Of a stretch of DNA of 64,000 nucleotides, positions 57,491-64,000 are shown in pieces (position 1 is the stretch's first letter; each line of letters opens with the position of its first letter). The notes below the pieces were generated by a model that was not told where the DNA came from, searched no databases, and saw only the letters and a list, made by a program, of their open reading frames with translations. This DNA comes from Lactococcus formosensis (GTDB lineage Bacteria; Bacillota; Bacilli; Lactobacillales; Streptococcaceae). The position numbers and the translations under genes are program-made. The stretch is from assembly GCF_018403745.1 (NCBI RefSeq), contig NZ_BOVP01000006.1, positions 60,405-124,404 of the forward strand, in the 5' to 3' direction.

Positions 57491-57729
57491 TCATTATTCT
57501 CCATTTAAGCCAGCTCTAAACCAGCAGAAATATTCATCTTTCCTATTCTACATTCTTCAAAGGTCTTTGTCAAAAGTCTTTATAAAACAAATGAAGCTTT
57601 TTCCCCCATTTTATCTCTATTCTCCTCAAAAATTTTAAAATGAAAAGTTTTTCTTTCAAAAAATAGCTAAAATTCATTAACTTTTATGTTATAATTGTAG
57701 AGCTATTACAAACGTATAAGAAAGATGAT

Positions 57730-58368
57730 ATGACTATAATAATTTTATGCATCGCTGCCTATCTCATTGGAGCGATTCCTGCAGGACTTTGGATTGGAAA
57801 GATTTTCTTTAAAAAAGATCTGCACGAGTATGGTTCTGGAAATACTGGTACAACGAATACTTTCCGTATTCTTGGAAAAAGAGCTGGCATCATCGTTTTC
57901 ATCTTTGACCTCCTCAAAGGTACATTGGCAACTCTTCTGCCTCTCATTTTCCATGTTCATAGTGTTTCACCACTTATTTTCGGATTATTAGCTGTCGTAG
58001 GCCATACCGTTTCAGTCTTTGATAAATTTAAGGGAGGAAAAGCTGTTGCGACTTCAGCAGGTGTTGTTCTCGGATTTAACCCCGTTTTCTTACTTTATCT
58101 TGCCGTTGTTTTCTTCCTCGTCCTTTACCTTTTCAGCATGATTAGCCTATCTTCTATTTTAGGAGCTACTGCTGCAATGATTGGCGTTCTTGTCTTTCCA
58201 TATTTTCACTTTATTTTACCCCATTACGACCCCTTGTTCTCGATAATTATTTTAGCCTTAGCTTCCATTATTATCGTTCGACACAAGAGCAACATTAAGA
58301 GAATAAAAAATAAAGAAGAATCTTTGGTACCTTTTGGCTTAAACCTCAGCAAACAACACAATATATAG
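57730..58368 (+). CDS. plsY: acyl-phosphate glycerol-3-phosphate acyltransferase
   Basis: A 212-residue membrane enzyme placing the first acyl chain on glycerol 3-phosphate. Motif 1 [12 protein letters not shown], motif 2 around [11 protein letters not shown] and motif 3 are present among about five helices. An extended -10 (TGTTATAAT) lies in the parE-plsY gap. Its stop codon lies inside the first NrdR-like box of the following operon. Confidence 0.96.
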   Translation: MTIIILCIAAYLIGAIPAGLWIGKIFFKKDLHEYGSGNTGTTNTFRILGKRAGIIVFIFDLLKGTLATLLPLIFHVHSVSPLIFGLLAVVGHTVSVFDKFKGGKAVATSAGVVLGFNPVFLLYLAVVFFLVLYLFSMISLSSILGATAAMIGVLVFPYFHFILPHYDPLFSIIILALASIIIVRHKSNIKRIKNKEESLVPFGLNLSKQHNI

Positions 58369-58439
58369 TAGTTTACATAATTAAGAACCACAATATCTAG
58401 TATCGATAACTTGACTAGGTATTTTTTTTATACTAAAAT
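58356..58439 (+). promoter_or_regulatory. two NrdR-like boxes and promoter of nrdHIEF
   Basis: ACACAATATATAGTAG (58356-58371) and CCACAATATCTAGTAT (58388-58403) resemble NrdR boxes and are 32 bases apart, about three helical turns as in known NrdR sites. Directly after them lies TTGACT (58411-58416), a 17-base spacer and TAAAAT (58434-58439). NrdR, encoded elsewhere, should repress the operon when dATP is high. Confidence 0.8.
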
Positions 58440-58475
58440 AAAAGAACAAAAATAATAAAAAATTGGAGAATATTT

Positions 58476-58694
58476 ATGGTCACTGTATACTCAAAAAACA
58501 ACTGCATGCAATGTAAAATGGTAAAAAAATGGCTCACAGAACACACTGTGGACTTTGAAGAAATTAACATTGACGAAAAACCAGAATTTGTTCAAACAGT
58601 GCTTGATATGGGGTACCGTGCTGCACCTGTTGTGGTCAAAGGCGACGTTTCATTCTCTGGTTTTAACCCAAGCGAATTGGCAAAATTGGCATGA
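58476..58694 (+). CDS. nrdH: NrdH glutaredoxin-like redoxin
   Basis: A 72-residue redoxin with the active pair Cys10/Cys13 (CMQCK) and the NrdH features [14 protein letters not shown] and SGFNP. It supplies electrons to the class Ib ribonucleotide reductase, receiving them from thioredoxin reductase (trxB at 8905 is a candidate). Its stop overlaps the nrdI start (ATGA). Confidence 0.97.
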   Translation: MVTVYSKNNCMQCKMVKKWLTEHTVDFEEINIDEKPEFVQTVLDMGYRAAPVVVKGDVSFSGFNPSELAKLA

Positions 58695-59110
58695 AATTAA
58701 TCTATTTCAGTATAACTGGCCAAACACGCCGTTTTGTCAATAAAACCAATTTAGAGCATGAAGAAATTCTGCCCAACGATCCTGAGTTTGAAGTCAATGA
58801 AGACTTCTTGATTATTGTCCCGAGTTATGCGGATGAAACTCCAGGGGCTGAACGAAGCATGGATATCATGGACCCTGTCTTTGAATTCATGTCCTATGCC
58901 AATAACGCACAGTATTGTAAAGGTATTGTTGGTACAGGAAATCGAAATTTTGCTTCCTTATATATATTTACTGCAAAAGAATTATCTGCTCGCTTCCAAA
59001 TTCCTATTGTTTACGATTTCGAATTCAATGGAACACCGAATGATGTAGCTGCTGTTGAAGACATTGCAGCTCGATTAGAGTCTGGAGCAAACATCAGTCT
59101 CAAACCGTAA
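58691..59110 (+). CDS. nrdI: NrdI flavodoxin-like protein
   Basis: A 139-residue flavoprotein that helps form the dimanganese-tyrosyl radical of NrdF. It starts with [13 protein letters not shown] (phosphate-binding loop), and includes the IIVPSYADE and [11 protein letters not shown] regions that contact FMN. Translation is coupled to nrdH by a four-base overlap. Confidence 0.95.
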   Translation: MKLIYFSITGQTRRFVNKTNLEHEEILPNDPEFEVNEDFLIIVPSYADETPGAERSMDIMDPVFEFMSYANNAQYCKGIVGTGNRNFASLYIFTAKELSARFQIPIVYDFEFNGTPNDVAAVEDIAARLESGANISLKP

Positions 59111-59138
59111 ATTTCACTAAAAATAAAAATTAGCATGT

Positions 59139-59151
59139 GGGCGCAAAGCCC
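59139..59151 (+). promoter_or_regulatory. short GC hairpin before the nrdE ribosome site
   Basis: GGGC-GCAAA-GCCC ends one base before CGGAG, the nrdE ribosome site. It is only four pairs but all G-C, in AT-rich surroundings, and might tune nrdE translation relative to nrdHI. Confidence 0.4.
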
Positions 59152-59162
59152 CGGAGAAATAT

Positions 59163-61331
59163 ATGTCACTTAAAAATCTTGAAGATGTTACGTACTTCAC
59201 GCTTAACAATCAAATCAATATACCCGTTAACGGCTCTATTCCTTTAGCAAAAGACAAAGAAGCAATCACTGCCTTTTTCAAAGAAAATGTTGAGCCTAAC
59301 ACTTTCACTAAAGATACTTATGCTGAAAAAATCGAAGCATTGCTCGAGGGTGATTACCTTGAAGAAGACTTCATCCGTAAGTATGAAATGAGTTTCATCG
59401 AGCAACTTCACCAAGAATTGTTGGACTTTGGCTTTAAGTTTGATAGCTTTATGGCAGCTTACAAGTTCTACAATCAATACGCCATGAAAAATAACGAAGG
59501 TACACTCTACCTTGAAAACTTTGAAGACCGCGTCTTGATGAACGCGCTCTACATGGCTGATGGAGATACAAAACTTGCACGCAATTTAGCCTTTGCTATG
59601 GTTAATCGCCGTTACCAACCTGCCACTCCAACTTTCCTCAATGCTGGACGTAAACGCCGCGGCGAATTCGTCAGCTGTTTCCTTTTACAATTGACAGACG
59701 ACATGAATTCGATCGGTCGTACTATTAACTCTGCCCTCCAACTTTCAAAAAATGGTGGTGGGGTTGGTCTTAACTTGACTAACTTACGTGGTGCTGGTGC
59801 TCCAATCAAAGGTTACGACGGAGTTGCAGCAGGTGTAGTTCCCGTAATGAAACTTTTCGAAGATAGCTTTTCTTATGCCAACCAACTTGGTCAACGTCAA
59901 GGTGCAGGTGTAGTTTACCTTTCCATTTTCCACCCTGACATTATGGAATTCCTTTCAACGAAAAAAGAAAATGCGGATGAAAAAATCCGTGTAAAAACTT
60001 TATCACTCGGTGTGACTGTTCCTGATAAATTCTACGAACTCGCAGCTAAAGGCGAAGATATGTATCTCTTCGAGCCTTACTTTGTAGAAAAAGAATACGG
60101 TATGCCTTTTGCCCATGTTGATATTACAGCAGAATACGACAACATGCTCGCAAACGACAATATCCGTAAGATCAAAATCAGCGCGCGTGAGTTGGAACAA
60201 GAACTTTCTAAACTCCAACAAGAATCTGGCTATCCTTATATCGTGAACATCGATACAGTAAACAAAGCTAACCCCGTCGATGGTGTTATCTCCATGAGTA
60301 ATCTTTGTTCTGAAATCCTTCAAGTTCAAACACCTTCAGTCCTCAATGACGATCAAACATATTCAACATTAGGAACTGACGTTGCATGTAATTTGGGTTC
60401 AACAAATGTCATGAACATGATGACTTCAGGCGCAGACTTTGGAAGCTCAATCGAATCAATGGTTCGTGCCCTGACCTTCATCTCTGAAACTTCAAATCTT
60501 GACTCTGTACCGACTGTACGTAAAGGAAATAACGAAATGCGCGCCATTGGACTCGGTGCTATGGGGCTTCATTCTTTCCTCGCTAAAAACCATATCCATT
60601 ACGACAGCAAAGCCGCAGTTGACTTTACAAGTGTTTACTTTATGCTCTTGAACTACTATACTTTAGTGGCTTCAAACGTACTTGCAGTTGAACGCCAAGC
60701 AACCTTCAAAGACTTTGATAAATCTGCATATGCGGACGGCTCTTACTTCGATAAATACCTTAACCATGACTATTTCGCCGCTGTTCCAGCCGAAATCCAA
60801 GAACTTTTCGCTGGTATTGCTGTACCTGGTCCAGCTGAATGGGCTGCCTTAAAAGAAAAAGTCATGCAAGGTGGACTTTATAACTCTTACCGTATGGCTG
60901 TTGCACCTAATGGTTCAATCTCTTATATCAACGACTGCTCTTCTTCGATTCACCCAATCGTTAACCGTATCGAAGAACGTCAAGAAAAGAAAGTCGGTAA
61001 GATTTACTATCCTGCCGCTGGCCTTTCAACAGATACCATTCCTTATTACAAATCTGCTTACGACACAGACATGCGTGCTGTCATTGACGTATACGCCGCT
61101 GCTACTGAACATGTCGATCAAGGTTTGTCTATGACCCTCTTCATGCGTTCAACTTTACCTGAAGGCCTTTATGAGTGGAAGATTACAAATAATAAAATGA
61201 CAACACGTGATTTGAGTATCCTACGTAACTATGCTTACAATAAAGGTATCAAAACTATCTATTACGTCCGTACCTTTACAGACGATGAAGAGGAAGTTGG
61301 CTCAAACCAATGTGAAAGCTGTGTTGTTTAA
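59163..61331 (+). CDS. nrdE: class Ib ribonucleotide reductase large subunit
   Basis: A 722-residue catalytic subunit reducing ribonucleoside diphosphates. Active-site landmarks are the first Cys in RGEFVSCFLLQ, the NLCSEI region, and the C-terminal redox Cys pair in NQCESCVV. As usual for NrdE, there is no long N-terminal ATP cone. GGAG precedes the ATG; nrdF follows after 14 bases. Codon use is strongly biased, as in other highly expressed genes. Confidence 0.97.
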   Translation: MSLKNLEDVTYFTLNNQINIPVNGSIPLAKDKEAITAFFKENVEPNTFTKDTYAEKIEALLEGDYLEEDFIRKYEMSFIEQLHQELLDFGFKFDSFMAAYKFYNQYAMKNNEGTLYLENFEDRVLMNALYMADGDTKLARNLAFAMVNRRYQPATPTFLNAGRKRRGEFVSCFLLQLTDDMNSIGRTINSALQLSKNGGGVGLNLTNLRGAGAPIKGYDGVAAGVVPVMKLFEDSFSYANQLGQRQGAGVVYLSIFHPDIMEFLSTKKENADEKIRVKTLSLGVTVPDKFYELAAKGEDMYLFEPYFVEKEYGMPFAHVDITAEYDNMLANDNIRKIKISARELEQELSKLQQESGYPYIVNIDTVNKANPVDGVISMSNLCSEILQVQTPSVLNDDQTYSTLGTDVACNLGSTNVMNMMTSGADFGSSIESMVRALTFISETSNLDSVPTVRKGNNEMRAIGLGAMGLHSFLAKNHIHYDSKAAVDFTSVYFMLLNYYTLVASNVLAVERQATFKDFDKSAYADGSYFDKYLNHDYFAAVPAEIQELFAGIAVPGPAEWAALKEKVMQGGLYNSYRMAVAPNGSISYINDCSSSIHPIVNRIEERQEKKVGKIYYPAAGLSTDTIPYYKSAYDTDMRAVIDVYAAATEHVDQGLSMTLFMRSTLPEGLYEWKITNNKMTTRDLSILRNYAYNKGIKTIYYVRTFTDDEEEVGSNQCESCVV

Positions 61332-61345
61332 AAAAAGGAAATACT

Positions 61346-62332
61346 ATGTCTGAACAAAATAACCAAAAAGTCCCTACTTACTATGCAGCCATTAACTGGA
61401 ATGCAATTGAGGATTCTATTGATAAATACACTTGGGAAAAACTGACCAGCCAGTTTTGGTTGGACACACGTGTCCCTGTATCTAATGACCTTGACGATTG
61501 GCGCAAATTGCCCCAAGTTGAACGTGATACTTTTGCGAAGGCTTTTGCTGGTTTGACGCTCTTGGATACTTTACAATCTGTAGATGGTGCAGAGGTGCTC
61601 AAACATGATGCACGTACACCGCAAGAAATCGCATGTTTCAACAACATCCAGTTTATGGAGTCCGTTCACGCCAAATCTTACTCTACAATCTTTAGTACCT
61701 TAAATACAAAGTCAGAGATTGAAGAACTCTTTGACTGGGTGGATACAAATGTTTACATGCAAAAGAAAGCAGAAATCATCAACGATATCTACCAAAATGG
61801 TACTGCCCTTCAGAAGAAAATTGCAAGTGTCTTCCTTGAAACTTGCCTCTTCTACTCTGGTTTCTTCACACCACTCTGGTATCTTGGCAACAATAAGATG
61901 ATTAACTCTGCTGAAATCATCAAACTTATCATTCGTGACGAAAGTGTCCACGGCACTTATATCGGTTACAAGTTCCAGCTTGGTTTCAACGAATTGTCCG
62001 AAGAAGAACAAAGTGAACTCCGTGATTGGATGTACAACTTGCTCTACGAACTTTATGAGAATGAAGAAGCTTATACACACTTGCTTTACGATGAAATCGG
62101 ATGGACAGATGAAGTCTTGAAATTCCTCCGTTACAATGCCAACAAGGCACTTATGAACTTAGGTCAAGATCCTCTCTTCCCAGATACAGCAGCGGATGTC
62201 AACTCTGTTGTAATGAACGGTATCTCTACTTCTTCGTCCAACCACGACTTCTTTAGCCAAGTCGGTAACTCTTACTTGCTCGGTGAAGTTGAAGCCATGT
62301 CCGATGACGACTATATGATTGGTTTAAAATAA
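61346..62332 (+). CDS. nrdF: class Ib ribonucleotide reductase small subunit
   Basis: A 328-residue subunit carrying the metal-tyrosyl radical cofactor. Metal ligands are visible in VDGAEVLKHDAR, QFMESVHAKSYS and IIRDESVHGTYIGYK, with the radical Tyr near the second block. It works with NrdE and is activated by NrdI. A terminator follows directly. Confidence 0.97.
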   Translation: MSEQNNQKVPTYYAAINWNAIEDSIDKYTWEKLTSQFWLDTRVPVSNDLDDWRKLPQVERDTFAKAFAGLTLLDTLQSVDGAEVLKHDARTPQEIACFNNIQFMESVHAKSYSTIFSTLNTKSEIEELFDWVDTNVYMQKKAEIINDIYQNGTALQKKIASVFLETCLFYSGFFTPLWYLGNNKMINSAEIIKLIIRDESVHGTYIGYKFQLGFNELSEEEQSELRDWMYNLLYELYENEEAYTHLLYDEIGWTDEVLKFLRYNANKALMNLGQDPLFPDTAADVNSVVMNGISTSSSNHDFFSQVGNSYLLGEVEAMSDDDYMIGLK

Positions 62333-62339
62333 AAATAAA

Positions 62340-62376
62340 ATAAAAAGATTAGGAATTGTTTCCTAGTCTTTTTTGG
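62340..62376. terminator. terminator between nrdF and the DUF6273-like gene
   Basis: AAGACTAGGAA-type arms (TTAGGAA with TTCCTAG, plus AAGA with TCTT) around a short loop, then a run of T. It serves nrdF and may also act for the convergent gene. Confidence 0.75.
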
Positions 62377-62377
62377 T

Positions 62378-63988
62378 TTAGTTGGCTTGTTGATTAATGA
62401 TTAGGGCTGGGCGGACGCCGCCACCGGTAGTACTATGATTGGCGTCAACACTGCTATTAAAGGATCCATCCCCATGCACCACCCATGAAACTGCATTTAG
62501 AAAATTAGGGGTACGTAGCCACCACCAACTGTGGTTCTGCCCACTACGGCTGGCACGGTTAGCAAAGCCAATGCCTTCAGTACGTGACAAGCGGTCCACA
62601 TCAGCTAAAGATAAGGCAAAGGCACGGCGTGTCCCTCCGGATACAACTTGAGTGATATCTGTCGCAACTTCAGGATTAGAATCCAAACCATTGGCAAGCC
62701 AGAAATTCTCATCTAATCCAGCCGGACCAGAAGATATCGCTCCTAACGTAAATTCATCAGCTACAGGCTGAACCATAGCTTGGACTGCAGAATCAAGTTG
62801 TTCATACCAAGAAGTGAGTTCAGCTTCTTGGTCATTCCAAGAAACATTACGGATAACATCGTTACGAATAATCATATGATTGCCGTCACCCATATCTTCA
62901 AGATAACGATATTGCTCTCCCGCCATCGTAAAGATACGGCCCGGGTTCATCGTATCAAAGTTGAAAGCTGAGACCGGTGAATCTACACTTGCACTTGGGT
63001 TTACTCCCTCATCATCCATTGAGTTGTTCTGAATACCAGTTAAGAAATCCTCCAAACGACTATCTCCTCCAGCTAAGAAGTCATCGCTATGGTCGGGGCT
63101 AATAAGTTGGCTGTCCACATGGATACCATAATAGTAAGAGCCATTAAAGACTGTATCTTCTATAGCGGCGGTCATTTCTGCTGCATCCAATAAGTAGGAA
63201 GTTGCTTCTCCTACCTCTAGCATGGAAGCCCAGTAAGCCCAGCCTGTCGTGTGGTCAACCACCCAGAAGTCACCGATTTGTTGGTCAGATCGAAGATTGG
63301 ACCATTGTTCGATGGTCATTGCTGCACGTTCTTGCCGAAGGTTTTGAGCTGTTTCACGTGTCGCACCGTCTGATCCACCATGCCAAACAGTGTTCGTTGG
63401 TCCTGAGCCATTGGTATAAGTCACCCCTTCTTCCCAATAGCCATCTGTTCCTTCTCCGGGATGGGTCACGTCATCTGAACCATCTGCCAGGTCACGGGCA
63501 TCCCCTGCTGCAGCTGTACTAAGGTCTAAGTTGTTATGGTTAAAGGTTGGAAGATACCATGGCGCTTCTCCTGCTCGACCAAATCTTAGGTTAGAGTATC
63601 TATTAAAAGCAACACCTGCTCCTGTACGTGTGCCAATCGCTGTTGCACTCGGAATATAAGGGGTCCATGTGTTGAGTTGGTCTCTTTCTGTCCCCTCGAC
63701 TAATGGTGTAGCCTCTGAAGCTCCTGTTTGTTGGGTTTCCAAATACTCCGACAGGCGGATACGTGCCATGATGGGACGTTCGCCATAGTTTTCAACAAAG
63801 ACGTCCTTGTTTTCAGTCTCTACATCATAGTAGTCATGCACACGGCCTCCGACATTGACTTGGACTTCATTTTCCCGGTCGTTAATGGCTTGTTGGTTAA
63901 AGGCTGTGAAGGCAAAGGTGCCTCCGATTAAGCCGAGCAGAGATAGGATAGCGATATTCCGCAGTTTCCGTTTTTTATCTGGTGTCAT
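62378..63988 (-). CDS. large secreted/anchored protein with DUF6273-like C-terminus
   Basis: A 536-residue exported protein. A basic start and one hydrophobic segment (about 10-30) are followed by a domain with GGRVHDYYDVETENKDVFVENYGERPIMARIRL, which resembles TasA/CalY-like or SipW-dependent secreted proteins. The last 90 residues (SWWWLRTP, then HGDGSFNSS and GVRPAL) resemble DUF6273. There is no LPXTG. The middle is rich in Gly, Asp, Thr and Asn. GAGGAAAACC precedes the ATG. A counted stretch, 63421-63480, is 53% G+C, above the surrounding housekeeping genes. Function unknown; the gene may open or close a cluster that continues beyond the window. Confidence 0.75.
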   Translation of the reverse strand: MTPDKKRKLRNIAILSLLGLIGGTFAFTAFNQQAINDRENEVQVNVGGRVHDYYDVETENKDVFVENYGERPIMARIRLSEYLETQQTGASEATPLVEGTERDQLNTWTPYIPSATAIGTRTGAGVAFNRYSNLRFGRAGEAPWYLPTFNHNNLDLSTAAAGDARDLADGSDDVTHPGEGTDGYWEEGVTYTNGSGPTNTVWHGGSDGATRETAQNLRQERAAMTIEQWSNLRSDQQIGDFWVVDHTTGWAYWASMLEVGEATSYLLDAAEMTAAIEDTVFNGSYYYGIHVDSQLISPDHSDDFLAGGDSRLEDFLTGIQNNSMDDEGVNPSASVDSPVSAFNFDTMNPGRIFTMAGEQYRYLEDMGDGNHMIIRNDVIRNVSWNDQEAELTSWYEQLDSAVQAMVQPVADEFTLGAISSGPAGLDENFWLANGLDSNPEVATDITQVVSGGTRRAFALSLADVDRLSRTEGIGFANRASRSGQNHSWWWLRTPNFLNAVSWVVHGDGSFNSSVDANHSTTGGGVRPALIINQQAN

Positions 63989-64000
63989 AGGTTTTCCTCA

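Overview
The window reads as a chromosomal segment of a low-GC Gram-positive coccus of the order Lactobacillales, most likely a Lactococcus. The gene content fits this: class Ib nrdHIEF, a gyrA-apbE-srtA row, plsY divergent from parE, lactococcal-style GTG/TTG starts, strong AGGAG ribosome sites and many extended -10 promoters (TGNTATAAT). An aspartate 4-decarboxylase gene and a G+C content that looks somewhat above that of L. lactis lean towards the L. garvieae side of the genus, but the species is an inference. No rRNA, tRNA or CRISPR array was seen.

Layout. 0-5.7 kb: a TM2-domain protein, a YjeM-type amino acid permease, a secreted tandem DUF4822 protein divergent from a histidine kinase/response regulator pair. 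5.7-8.3 kb: a hydrolase/ring-cleaving dioxygenase operon of the quinone-detoxification type, with a repressor-style double operator, a 10-codon leader ORF and a stem-loop before its first gene; a DUF2798 membrane protein diverges. 8.5-12.8 kb: secG, trxB and a polar amino acid ABC transporter. 12.9-19.8 kb: one-carbon and purine salvage genes (fhs with an apparent PurBox; an MFS gene, deoB, a zinc-ribbon gene, punA, deoD). 19.9-24.3 kb: an RpiR regulator, an ECF S component (NiaX-like), and a MarR/MFS/DUF4811 efflux operon with a consensus promoter. 24.2-25 kb: degraded DNA ending in a C-terminal fragment of a tyrosine recombinase. 25-29.5 kb: gyrB, a YwaF-like membrane protein, a HAD protein and an amidinotransferase-family enzyme. 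29.9-35.5 kb: YitT-like protein, a GH73 glucosaminidase, an EndA-like nuclease, a GH25 lysozyme, hemW and small membrane proteins. 35.9-47.2 kb: aspD, tpiA, ribF, truB, a VOC protein, an MFS gene, tag, pcrA and an ABC exporter. 47.2-57.5 kb: srtA, apbE, gyrA, parC, elaA-like, a DEDDh exonuclease and parE. 57.7-62.3 kb: plsY, then nrdHIEF behind two NrdR-like boxes. 62.4-64 kb: a large secreted protein with a DUF6273-like C-terminus, locally richer in G+C, at the window edge.

Most of the window is core housekeeping DNA with compact operons separated by clear intrinsic terminators. The least ordinary parts are: (1) the control region at 7,557-7,693; (2) three genes whose extended -10 lies 6-7 bases before the ATG, suggesting leaderless mRNAs; (3) a branched hairpin between the ABC substrate-binding protein and permease genes; (4) the integrase scar beside gyrB; (5) the large DUF6273-like surface protein at the right edge. 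I found no clear new multi-gene defence or biosynthetic system.
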